Assembly: GCA_021234535.1 (NCBI GenBank)
Contig: CM037840.1
Coordinates: 10,394,643-10,458,642 of the forward strand
Source: Stichopus chloronotus
Lineage: Eukaryota > Echinodermata > Holothuroidea > Aspidochirotida > Stichopodidae
Direction: 5' to 3'
Length of the DNA: 64,000 nt
Under the pieces are notes generated by a model, which was not told the DNA's origin, did no database searches, and saw nothing but the letters and a program-made list of their open reading frames with translations. The position numbers were made by a program, and so were the translations under genes. Shown piece by piece: positions 25,240-37,439 of the stretch. The number at the start of each line of letters is the position of its first letter. The stretch's first letter is position 1.

Positions 25240-28200
25240 ATGACTTCATTCATCATTTATTTCCAAGATGGCAGCTGCCATGCCCTGACACAGGTTTCGC
25301 GAACATGGATTTCCGCGAAACTCCAAAGTTTAAACGTGGATGATGAGGTGTTTGGAACGTACATTACAAGTATTTTAGATGAAGAAGAAACAAGTCGCGA
25401 GGAGAAAACTGAAGCCATCGCCGGCATTTTGGAAGAGGTTGAGGTAACAAACTTAACTCCAGACCAGCTTAGGCTAGGCCTCGGCTATGTAAGGCTAATT
25501 TGTGTACAGTAGACATACACTTACAGTTAAAGGCTGTATTGCATCTACCCTAAGCTATATTTTTACCTCCCTGAGAGGAAAATTCTCAACTAGGTTCTAA
25601 GTTACAGTACTCTTTGATTGCCAGCAAATTCGAAAGATGCAGAGCAGCTCGTATTACACAGCAGTACACAGGGATCCTTTGTTTTGATTACACATGTGGA
25701 GGAATGTAAGACAGGCTGAGGGAGGGACTAGAGGTAGGTGGTTGGGAGAATTGAAACTGTCTGGGGTGATGCATTACAGCCTGTTAAGCATTGCTGTGGC
25801 AAAGCCACTATAGGTTACAATAATGCTTACTTACTTACTTAGTAATTTAGGCATAACTTTAAACCTACCCACCACCTGTAGCCTGGATGAAACATTTATT
25901 TCCAGCACTGGTGCTGGTCCTCATTATCCAGCATTGCCTTTAGTTTTGATGGAGTTGCAGTTGAACCCATCCTACCAGTTTAAAGGTTATGTACAGTAAG
26001 GTACAGTAACGTTAATCCTAGGCTAATGCACTTTTATGGCCTAATTGGTACTTATTTAGAATCCGTACCAATTGGGCAAGGTATCAGATAACTAAAAGAG
26101 GTAGGCATAGCGTCTATGTTTTATCTTTCTTTTTTCTTTTCTTTTTTCTAGTTTTTTTTTTTTTCTATTTTAAGACTTTCGTGCAATGAACAACATGTAG
26201 TAAAACCTGTGGAAGAAGTGATATATTATTTCTCAAAGAGAATCAGGTCAGAGGAGGGTTGCAAACCTAGGATATCATGATAACTAACAGATGCATCAGA
26301 AGTGCTTACATATAACCCACTACTCTACGAGAGCGGATGTGGTTGCTAGGTGTTCGAAAATGCATGCAATACACAAAAGCTTAATCCAACCTAGTCATAT
26401 AACAGTATTTATATATTCATATACAACAGATTAGTATCATTACTGTAGTAAAATAATTGTGTTGTTGGTATAGTTGTAATGAAAATTTGACCTGTATTTT
26501 CAGTTGGAGTCAGTGCTGAGGTGGGGGAGGGGAAAGGGGTGACAGTGATGCATCTATTGTTTGATCTGAAGTCATAGTTGCAGTGGCAGTGCAATTATAC
26601 TTGCTGCTGGAGTTGGAGTCACAGTGAAAATGCAACTTTTAGATGGAGTCGCCGTGAAGCAGGAACTTTTGTAATAGTTGACTTGCGCCCCCTACATGTA
26701 CGATTGAGAGTTTGTTCTCCTCATTCGACTGAGACTCGATCTCCACTCGGAAAACAGACCGTCTGGAAGGCGAGCATTCAAAAATTGTACCCATAGCATA
26801 TAGCAACCTATGCAGTATCTAAAGAGTTTCGTTCACGAATTAGACTCATCACGTCTTGTTATGTTTATTCTTAGAGCTAGCCAATAACAACTTACTTCAA
26901 GTACTCTGAATCAAAGTTCTTGATCCATGTTACTGCAGATGGGATTTACTGGCATTTATGTTAGACCTCCAGTAGGCCCAAACTGTTATGAGGTGGTACT
27001 GATTCTAATGTATTGTATTGTATTGCGGTTACCGCCAGTGAGACGGAAGGTTCGGGAGACCGAAGGTCCTCCAGACCGAAGGTATTCTTTAATGATTTTC
27101 TTATTATTTTTATTATTTCCTTGTCATCTTAGAACTTCCTTTTTGGACTTACTGTTTTTTCCAGCCGTCCCCAAAGAATGTAATATATTCACTATGGCAT
27201 CCCATAAGTTCATTTTAAAGGTCCCTTAAGTTCACTTGTGTGGTCCATAAATAAATAAACAAAAGAAAACATACATTTCAAGAGTTCATACCATCTTGTT
27301 GATGTCCTATAATTTCAAATGGGTTTAACAAAAGTTTAGTAAATGTCCCATAAGGTCAGCCTAAAAGGATTTGTCATAAGTTCCAAACAGGCCTTAGTCT
27401 AGACTTATTTTCTGATGAAACCGTGACAGTTTAATAACAGACCTAGCCTTAAGTGCAGCAGTGTTTTCACATGTTTTAAATCTACAGCAAGCTACTCTTG
27501 AACCAACCTAAAAATCCAACTTAGTCGCTGATCTCTCTTTTTATTTCTTAATTTTTCTATTCCACAGAATGAATCCGTTGAAGTGATTTTGCAGTGACAT
27601 ACTAGATCAATGGGACCAATATCAACGAGAGACCAATAAAACCAGCTCTGTTGAATGTAAGCTGAGCTTGATACAGTCAGTATGCGATGTCTAACAGACA
27701 CAAATCAATTCGTTTACAATTTCTCAGAGACAATGGAACGATAATCACACAGCAGACACAACCTTCAAATAGAAGCGAAATATTGATTACTGCCGCACCT
27801 TGTTCAAATAGGCTTTTAAGAAACGTCAGGAAGTTCAGGGCCAAGTTTAGCTCTAACTGTTGTCTCTTAACTTTTTGATGGCTCCAGAAATATGACATAG
27901 GTAACTTCTGACTCATACCCATCGGTCATGATACCCGACAAAAAAGTGAGATGTGTGATTAACATGGTTTTTCTACACCACTTTACCTCATGTTTGGTTT
28001 GAACGGGTCTTACCAATCATGTAATACATACACTTACTTTTGCATTGGATTGAATTAACGTTTATGGTAAGTCAGATGTGACAGAAAGCAATGTGATATT
28101 GACCTCAAGAAGTGTCGTTTGCCACTTTTTATGAAGGAACAGGATACCGCGAAGTTTAATGGCTTTGTAACCCATGAAAACACTAGTCATTTCATTCAGC

Positions 28201-31070
28201 CTTTTGTGCCATCTTAAGAGAAACAACCCTTTCTGCAGTACTGTATTTATGTTACAATTGCTACTTTATACTATTAACTTTTATCCTCTTTACATGAAAT
28301 TTTTGCAATTTGGTTATGAGTAACATGCAGCAAAGTTCATGTTCTGAGGCATGAGAAGAGTTCTGACACTAACTGAATTGACATGACGTTTTGCATTTAA
28401 GAATCTGTTTAATATGTTTTACCAAGCATTTAACCACAGTTCTTCTATATCCAACCATTGTGCATTGAGCACACATTACTGTTCATGTCAAAACATGCTT
28501 TGGAGTAAATCCATAAATTGGTTAACGCATAGCACATCAGTTCAGCAATGCTACTTGCCAATTGCTGAGATTTCATCATGTTTTTTATCATTGGCACCAT
28601 TACTGCAGTGGATGAATTTCATGAATTCCATGAATTTCATTGACTGTTGGAAACATTTCACATGAAATTCATGGAGACTATAGTTTCGAGCAACTTTCAC
28701 ATGCAGACCATCTGCAGGATATCAAAGTAAATACTGGGTTTTGAGTTGTGAGTTCATGTGCTACTGCACGCTTCTAGAATTTTGGACGTAATGTGTCGCC
28801 ATTCATATTGACTTGTGAATCCTCCCAAGTTGGTCAGTGATCTTTGAGAAGACTTTTGAGAAGACAAGAAGTTGCACAATACATACATGCAGTTCTGTGG
28901 AGTTGTCGATACAGAATTATGATTTGTTTCACTTTTAGGTTTTTTTTTTTAAATTACAGCCAAAGATGTTTTATTTAAATCACCGATGTGTTTGTCTTTG
29001 CTTTACTTCCTAGTCACCGTTGTGCCCAAGTATCAAAACATTGACTCCATAATAAAATTTTGAAACAGATTATCGATTTCCATAATTCAATCATTTTTTC
29101 GTGCGCATGTAGCATCCTAACAATTCCAGGCTCTTGATTCTGTTTGTGATTTCAATTCTGAATGTCTTATCCGTGACAGCAACTCGGCCCTCCAAGACCG
29201 AAGAGACGATGTCCTCTATAATGGAAAAGCACGCGAACGGCTGTAGTCAAGAAGGAACTGACAAAGGAACAGAAAGAGGACAAGGCAGCCGTACTAGCTA
29301 TGTATGCCCAGATCTCTGAAGACGAAGAGTATCCTTTGATTGTGGTATCGAGGGGTATCAATTGGATGATACTCAAGTATCAATTTGTGACACTCAAGTA
29401 GAAGTATCAGTGCTTTCAGTGAACGTCTTAATGTCATTTAAATTATGGGATATACATAGGCATACACATCAAGATTGTCAGCACCATCATGTACCCACCA
29501 ATGTCATTTGCAGGATATACACATACGAACATCGAGATTGTGAATGCTACCATACGCTCACCACCGTCATTAAAATGATGTACAGAGGTTCGCATTTGGA
29601 TTGTCAATGCTGTCAGGTACATACGATCATCATTTTACAGGATATGTACATGTAAATATGTAGATTGTCAATGCTATCAAGTCCATTAAGTTATCATTTA
29701 CAGGATATACACATGTATACATCTATATTGTCAATACTATGCCAGTGTCATGGCCTTTACAGGATATACACAGACATACATCTAGATTGTCATTGCTTAA
29801 TAGAGGATATACACATGTGCACGTGCAGATCGTGAAATGCTATCTGATAATACATACCAGTGTTGTTTACAGGATTTGCACATGTTTACAAGTAGATTGT
29901 CAGTACAGTCATGCACACTCGCTGTTTGTGTGACCCCTAATCTACAGTGATTTGAAATACTAGCTTTCAAGAGTTCTTGGTGGGTCAGTATGTTTTGGTG
30001 TTCAGATACGGGTCAAACCTGTACCGTAAAATGCTAGTCACTATGGAGGTTGCATGCAGTGGCATTATTTACTTAGGTCTATAGGTGGACAAGGTTTGCT
30101 CTCAATAATAATGACATTGCTCTCAATGATGATGGAATTGCTATCGATATTGATGAGATAGCTGTCGGTATCGATGATGTTGCTGTCAATAATGATGATA
30201 CTGCTACTTATGATGATGATTTTGTTATTAATAGTGATGATGCTTCTAGTATAATGATCATACTTCTATTGATATCAATGATACTGCTATTAATAATGAT
30301 GATAGTGCAGTCAATAATGATGGTGTTACTATCAATAATGATGATATTGCTATCAGTGATGATATTGCTATCAATAACAACAAGATCAGTTTCAATGGTG
30401 GTGAGCTTGTTAAAAAAGTGACAAGACTGCTATCAATGACAAACTTACCCTCAGTGATGACAAAATTGCTATCAATGATAACATTATCAATAATAGCAAG
30501 TCCAAGATAAATTTGTTTTAAAAATAAGTACAACTTGTTTGATTTTCATCTTCCTGATGCATCCCTTGACCCATCCGTCTCAGCGAGGATGAACACGAAG
30601 ATGGTTCTACAGCCTCAGGGACAAATACAGGTTTGTTATTTTAATTAATAAAATGAACCAATGTGAATGTTTCTTCATTTCATTCATGTTTGCCTCATGC
30701 GTTTTCATGTCAGGGTGTAAAACTTCATAATACATTAATGCTGTTATGACAGTTAATGAAGGTTTCTTCTATCTCGACGATTAAGGAAATGGTCCAGTCG
30801 TTTGTAAAGTGGGTTGCATTGCAGAGTGTTTTCGCAATTTTGTCAACCCACTGCGCTGTCAAATTTCTGTCCCCAGGTTTCGACATAGAGAGGAACACCA
30901 ACGTGGAATACGTCGCGAAATTGCAAAAGGAGCAGAGAGAAAAAGCAAAGCAGGACCACGAAAAGAAGAAGGAACAGGACAAGGAGCAGAGAGCCAAAGA
31001 TAAACAGAAAGCCATCGACAGAAAAGAAAAAGAAAAGAAGAGGACACAGAAGCAAGAGAGGCGGAGGTGA
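25240..31070 (+). CDS. CCDC43: CCDC43 homologue (coiled-coil domain-containing protein 43), 5 exons
   Basis: CCDC43 is a small, conserved, poorly understood animal protein with a folded N-terminal part and a charged coiled-coil tail. Exons: 25240-25443, 27568-27656, 29180-29328, 30584-30630, 30877-31070, about 227 residues against 224 in human. Exon 1 has WISAKLQSLNVDDEVFGTYI and the Glu-rich repeat after it. Exon 2 ends DILDQWDQYQRE (human ERW region). Exon 3 carries KAAVLAMYAQISEDE. The last exon carries RNTNVEYV and the Lys/Glu/Gln-rich tail ending RKEKEKKRTQKQERRR, nearly identical to the vertebrate end. Exons 2 and 3 each contain one surplus base (27595 and about 29236); with these discounted all splice phases agree. 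The start is uncertain: ATG 25240 is in frame, while ATG 25268 (AAGATGGCAGCT) has a far better start context and a CCDC43-like MAA start but is out of frame. Confidence 0.88.
26165..26365 (-). mobile_element. tRNA-derived SINE copy 1 (in CCDC43 intron 1)
   Basis: Read on the minus strand it begins with an A-box-like TAGAGTAGTGGGTTA, followed about 45 bases later by a B-box-like GGTTTGCAACCC. A body containing CCACAGGTTTTAC follows, then a terminal A-rich tract (poly-T at about 26150-26164 on the + strand). Copy 2 at 44935-45075 shares the boxes, the CCACAGGTTT block and the A tail. Boundaries are approximate. Confidence 0.6.
29445..29930. repeat. ~63-bp minisatellite, about 8 copies
   Basis: Units share ACAGGATATACACATGT, then ACATCTAGATTGTCAATGC, with diverged spacers. 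The array follows CCDC43 exon 3 within its intron. Confidence 0.88.
30095..30500. repeat. Degenerate ATCAATAATGATGATATTGCT-like minisatellite
   Basis: A low-complexity array of GAT/AAT-rich words with recurring TTGCTATCAATAATGATGA, units of about 20-30 bp, within the CCDC43 intron before exon 30584. Confidence 0.82.
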
Positions 31071-31434
31071 CGAAGATGACAAGATTAGGGGATTGAAATA
31101 ATTATCGATAGCCTCTGGACATGTATCGGTCAGCAACATAGAAATGTTGGCTTCAAATCTAGCATCTCACATAGAAAAATATCGCTTGCGTATGGTTCGT
31201 GACTGAATTTGCAAATTTGCCGAATATTAGTGAAACGGTCGCAAAAACGTCGCCTGAATTTTGCAGGAATCACAAAAGCATCTCCAGCAGTTTTGAACAT
31301 GTTGCAAAACTTTCTACGACGATTTTGCGAAAATCTACCGCCAAGTGATAGTAAAGTTTTAGTTACCATTCTCATTGAAGGTAACATTAATGTAGAACTA
31401 ATGTGAATCATCCTCACTTCGCACGTGCAATTTG

Positions 31435-31576
31435 GTGACCACTGCATTTCTGAAAATGCAGTAGTCGCAAAAATGAACATGCAAATTTGTCTTCATGTGA
31501 TTGTAAATTCTCCCAGGTGGACAAATTTGCACATTTATTTTTGCATCTGTTTTTTGTTCAGAAACACAATAGTCAC
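31435..31576. mobile_element. Fold-back element with 57-nt inverted arms
   Basis: The left arm 31435-31491 (GTGACCACTGCATTTCTGAA ... CATGCAAATTTGTC) pairs with the right arm 31520-31576 (GACAAATTTGCACATTTATT ... TTCAGAAACACAATAGTCAC). Outer and inner thirds match closely and the middle has diverged. A 28-nt spacer separates them. Lacking any frame, it looks like a MITE or foldback transposon. Confidence 0.82.
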
Positions 31577-34500
31577 AAAAAAAGAAAAAAAGTGAAAATG
31601 ACTTTGAGAGATACTGGTTTCAGTAAGATACTAAAATATCAGTAATGACAATCTTTTGCTGCTATTGAAGACAATTGAAAGATATTCCTTCCTTTTACAA
31701 TGCTTTATACGTTACATGTTTTTTCAAGTAGTGGACAAGGTGTAAAGGCTGATGTCACTATCTGTAATTTGATATACTGCAAGGCACGGCAAATAGGTGT
31801 GGTGTTTAGACCATGTGAATGCCCCTTTTATGTTTTCCCCCAATATCATATCCAAATGTGTGCTTTAATAAATGGAAACCATTGTGTGGTCTTCATAATA
31901 TAGCAAAAAGCAGTCCCTGAATTAGAGCACAGACTGTGTACTGTAAATGTGGCAAGGGATGCTGGGTATCAAGTTATTGGGCATTGTAATAATGTTATCT
32001 GCATATCAGTTTTAGCAAAACTGATATCAATATTATTTTGGGGGGGGGGGGGTGGAGTGCTATCTAGGCCCCTGTAGAAGTAACCCTGCTAACAATCACA
32101 GCCATGGTCTAAATTCTCTTTGATCAGAATAATTGATGGTGTGAAAGAGATATGGCAAAGTCTAATCAAACAAGCAAACAAACAAATTAAGTCTTATAAA
32201 AATGATAGTGATAAAAGATCATTTAGAGAGCCCACACACTGACTACAACTTTTAATGAGCATTGCTGCGATAATTATGAGTCTTTTCGCAGTCTCGAATT
32301 TGCACAAAGAATTGTACATGGGATGCATGTGGGATGAACAAAATCACACTCACCATGCGTAGTGTGAAAAGGCACTCAATTTTAGACAGATTGCAACACC
32401 ATTTTGTACATGCAATTAATTTCCCTATTACCGTTATGCTGCACCATCTGAAAACTGAAAAAAAAAAAAAAAGTCCTGTGCCTGTCTCAGCTTTTGGGGA
32501 TTTGGTTTTATCAGAGGATGAGTCGTCCTCTCCCACCTTGCTCATCCATGCAGTGGTGCCTGTCTAATCTCATTTATTTAGCAAGTAGTTCCAGCAACTT
32601 GGTGATGAGGAACTTGCGGTCTATAGTACCTTAGGCAGGTTGTTCGCCCAAGAGATTAAAGGTAGCAAGTCTGAGTGAAAGGTAGAGGAAACTGCAGAGA
32701 TACAGCCTGTACCTAATGGGCTTTCTGATAACATGCAGACGAAGAAGGCAGTTCGTTTGCTGCTCAGGACACAAAAACTGCAGTTGTGAAGTCAATGTAC
32801 ATGAGCATTTTTACCTTGGAAGAGAGGATTTGACTATATTCTGAAATAAACTCAGTTTTAGCACGTATCGTAGGTACGAGAGCTTGTTTGGCTATCGATT
32901 GAATCTTGAGGATGTGTACATGCTCAGTCGAGGTTACGAAAAGACTTCACTGCGTCAGAGTGTCTTGGTCAGTGTGTTTATTCTTTGCGATGAGCAGAGT
33001 TCAAATTGGTGAAATAATTTGGTGTTGTTGAAAAGTGCCATACACAAAATGATTCTGCACATGTAGCAATTTTGCCTGACAGTGAAACTCAATCAAGTTT
33101 CAAGTGAGAGTTTACAGCTCTTCAGGCTTCTGGCTTATGATGGATATGAAAATGTGGATGTCATTGGTAGATCATGGTTTGCTATTTTGCTTTTTCTCAG
33201 CGATTAATCCGTGAAAAATTCGTCTACCTCTGATGGCAATTCACGTGGTGTTGATACTTCATTCTTCTGGAATCAGTTTTTCTTTTTCTATAATTTGGAA
33301 AACTTAGTGCGTGCATTTCAGCCGTAGCTATGTGTCTTGAGAAGCTCATTGCAAACGCAATTTTGGGATGCACCACCAGCATTTTTGGCAAATGCTGACT
33401 AATTTATTTTAACCTTTATGGAGTTACAGAAATTTTCTAACAGACACATTGATCTAGGAGAAGTTTCAAATTTGTTTTATTTGTCCCATCGTGAGCAAGT
33501 TTAACTTTTTTTGAGTTTTTGTCAGTCTCAATTCAACCACTTCTTTGACAGGGTTCCCATGGTCATGAAAAACCCGGGGAAGTCATGAAATTTCAGAAAA
33601 TAATTTGAAAATTATTTGAAATTCAGAGATTGTTTGATGGTCTGTGGAAAGTCCTAGAAATCTTCATTATTAGTGGCATTGTTTTTTTCTCAGTGGTAGC
33701 ATCAAAATGTATTCTCACTTGAAACATCAACTTTTATTATGTTCTCTTCACCTCATGGTGCTTCGGCTTTCGCTGTCGTAGTTATTAAAACCGTTTGTGT
33801 GAGACATTAGGAGGGAAAAAATTGACATTTTCCGTTTGGTCTTGGAAATGTCGTGAAAAGTTTTTTAGTAGTAAGTTCAGGAACCGTGCTTTGATCTTTG
33901 TCGACCAATGAGCGACCATCGCTTTTTTCAAGCTAAATTGACAGGGGATTGAGGGTAAGGGTGGCAGTGGAAGGACAAGCAGTAATGGCACAATCTAAGC
34001 AGAACGCTACCATCCGGTTGGCACGTGAGACATGGAGAAAATTAACATTTTGTTTTTATAAGAAAGTCTTTAGGACTGCCAAAAATGGCACTCCACCAAT
34101 CTCTTTGGCCTTGTGAGTTTCAGCAACTTATTCTTTAGGCTACATGTTTGGAAACCTACAGTACACTTTCACTATGTACAGTGTAGCAGGGGTGATAGGA
34201 AAATTTTTTCAAGTTTACAGTTCTTTGATGGATATGCACATGTAAGCTTATACAAAATTCACCCAATATTATTTACCTTTGAGTGGCATTGTTGGGGGAG
34301 GGAAGCAAGCAGAGAAAACATTTGACTGGAGGGAACCACTCCTCCTGTGCTTTCCCCACCCTATTTATGCCAGTATGTATGTTAGATAGGGTTAGGTCTC
34401 CTTATCAGGGCATTACAGTATTTGGAGCAGTTGAGGATCTTTTGAAGATCTTTTGTCCATCTCAGTCTAAGGTAAGCATCACAAATTGAACCTAAGATCA

Positions 34501-36394
34501 TCTTGGAGTGAGCTGATGCTAGCCCATTGTAACAAGCATAGCAGCGAGACAGTAATCAGTCAAGCTCCGGTGCACATAGCTCTCGGCTTTACAGAACCCA
34601 TGTACAGCCTGTGTGGGATATTGCAGGCTTCATAGTCGAAATCAGTGTGAGTGTTACATGATTTGTGAGGCTTCCCTAAGTGGGTATTTCAAGAGGACAA
34701 TGAGTTCTTTGTAGTCAATCGCTGAATGCAAGAGGTGCAATGATAATCTCAATACACAAAACCTAAAGAAACATGTATCAGAAAAGAAGAGTTTGTTTTT
34801 ATACTTTATTCATGAAAATGTCTGTATCCTGCAAATGGTGCATTATTTTCACTAGTTGTTCCTTAATGTCATCCATACCTTAGTTCCAGTTTTCCTTGAC
34901 CCGTATTTGCTTCAGTATAGGTTGTAATTATGGCAATACACGGGCATTAATAAAGCTCCATATTGCTTCAGGAACACTTTTTTCCACTGCTATACCGACG
35001 TGTAAATGCGGCACAGCCCTGAAAAAATCTATCAAACTAAGATATTAAACCAATGAATGTAAATTAGTGAATAATTAAGGTATACACTTCCATTCTCAAG
35101 CAAATGTCCACTGGATGTTTGACTTTTGACATTAATCACAAGCAGCCACTGTTTCGTTGCGACCAATCGCTGATGTGATATTAATTATTAATGAGCAATG
35201 CTCATTCACAGATAAGCCTCCTGAGTTTCTCATCTGTATTGACAGATGTGTACAGTAAATTAGTGTACCAACAAGAGAAATAGGTGAAAAACTAGTGCTA
35301 GGCCAGAACTTCAGAAGCTAGTCCTCAGCTACCTGACGTTTTTTTTTGTAAATATTCATAATATGTGTTAACATTCGTAATATGGGTAATGAGTTTACCC
35401 AACTTTGTAACAGAAAGTAGCTTCCAAGGATGCAAAACAGAAATTTGTACCCTAGTCGACTTTTATTTCACCGTTTCAAATACCAGTTGGCTAGATAAGA
35501 TTAAAAGACTCTTGAAATGATATTTCAGTCACTTGTAAACTCGCAGTGATAGATGCAAAGTTCCGCTTGAAGGCAACCTCAAACCTGAGGTGAATAGACC
35601 CAGACTGTGTAAGAAGTACAATGACTACAATACAGTAAACAGGATGAACACCTCCCCTTACCTCAGTTTTGAGGTTGGTGTAACTATCTACTTATTCTTG
35701 TATCTGTTACGAAACCTTAATCACATTTGTTCTCTAATTTGAAGAAAATGGCAAATCTTGATGACATAAATCACATTGAACCTCTAATTTCCATGGATCT
35801 TGTTTTCTTTTTCTTTACTGTTTAAGTTTCCCTTACATCGACATTATCTTTGATTACTTTTGCAACATCAGCTGGGCATCAATGTAGCCGGTGCATTTTG
35901 AGAAGGTACAACTGGGAATCAAAAACCTTTCTGAAGGATGGGGGGTAGATATCTAAATTCCCTCCCTCTTTAATATAAAACTGTACATGGCAAGATTTTC
36001 CACAGAGGAACCGGGGGCATGAGCTTGTCATAGGGGAGCTATGTCACTGTAGTTGGAATGTGGTTCCTTACGCGAACGGGTTTGGGTACAGTATACGTCA
36101 GCACAACCTAAATGCTTGGAGATAAGAAAGAGAATGGTCGAGAATTGAGAATGGTTCATTGTTATCATCGTATGAGATAATGAGTGCATCAGGTGATGCC
36201 TTGAAGCAGGCTTCTGAAACTTCCATTTATTCAACATCCTGGTATTTTCAGATCCGGTTCTTGTAAGTTGTAGGAAAGTCGGGGAATTTCACCAAATGTG
36301 CACCAACTGAGAAGTTTGCGTTGTGTACCATGACGGATTCACCCTTAGACCGACACCCGTACATATTCTGCCACTAACTGCCCAAATCCTTTCC

Positions 36395-36665
36395 TCACTG
36401 ACTGCCATCAGCCCTGTTTGACAAACATCCTTCAGCCCCTCGCTGACGGGGATCAGATCTCTGATAGACATCAGCCCTTGTCTGGCTGACATCAGACTTT
36501 TCTGAATTACGTCAGCCCTCTGTGGCTAGCATCTGCCCTCTCTGGCAGACATGGGCCATCTCTGAATTACATCAGCCCTCTGTGGCTAGCATCTGCCCTC
36601 CCTGGCTAACATCAGTCACCTCTGTCTGACATCAACCCTGTGTGACATAACACATCTCTCTTTGA
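36395..36665. repeat. ~29-bp minisatellite
   Basis: Repeated CTGACATCAGCCCTCTCTGG / TAGCATCTGCCCTC units, about eight diverged copies, in the CCDC43-CENPO intergenic region. Confidence 0.85.
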
Positions 36666-37439
36666 CTGACATTGTACAATAGGAGCACAAAACTGATACA
36701 TTTCAAAGCCACCATGCTGATGGAAATGTATTTTATAACTGAGATTCCAATTGGACTAATAATCTGTGCATTTTCCTGTGAATGATAAATGATAAAAGTA
36801 AGTTTATGTACAAACCTATTGAACATCAAAACATTGTTGTCATAATTTGTAAATATATATATGGCCTATCTGTTTGCATCTCCTTAAACAATATCCCAAT
36901 ATCCAGTAAACCACTTAGCTATTCTTAACCTAGTCTCTGTCAAGATTCTTCAAGAGCTCCCTTCAAAGACCCTATTCAGGTTAGGGTTCCAACTCGGTGC
37001 GTACGCAGAGCCACAGATGAAAACTTTTCATAAAAGCCATTGCCTGATTATTAACACAAAGTGGGTCAAAACAATCTCACTGCTAGGTTTGATCTGAATT
37101 TTTTTAAAATCTGGGTGTCTTCCGGGCTTTTCATCTTTTGTCCTCAGTTTTTTTCACTGCCAAGAGTTTTCCATCTTACATCCAAGCCTCTTGAAATTCT
37201 GTATTGAAAGCTGTAGGCTTGGGTCAAGGAAACTGCCTCAGGACTACTTGTGGACATGCATCTTTCTGCTCAGTCATAAAAGGAGTATAAACCAGCCTGG
37301 ACACATGCCTGCCCTACTAAGGTTTGAAACCGAGATCCACTAACAACAACTGCAGCTTCTTGCACCGCTATGATGTCACTGTGTGATCAGAGTCCAGCAT
37401 TGTCAGTGTGTGTTCAAAATCCAATATTGGAAAGATTCT

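Larger units (their letters stand above)
31071..37439. other. Intergenic region between CCDC43 and CENPO
   Basis: A 6.4-kb gap between the CCDC43 stop and the CENPO stop on the opposite strand, so the two genes converge. It holds the fold-back element at 31435-31576, a poly-G run near 32040, a minisatellite at about 36395-36665 and a fragment near 33545-33600 resembling a dispersed repeat. No exon supported. Confidence 0.65.

Noticed and set aside
24962..25243. Leu/Tyr-rich small protein before CCDC43
   Set aside because: It is the translation of the ATT/ACT trinucleotide tract.
30725..31139. Minus-strand open frames opposite the last CCDC43 exon
   Set aside because: They are shadows of the Lys/Glu-rich coding strand (Phe/Leu/Ser-rich antisense) with no independent support.
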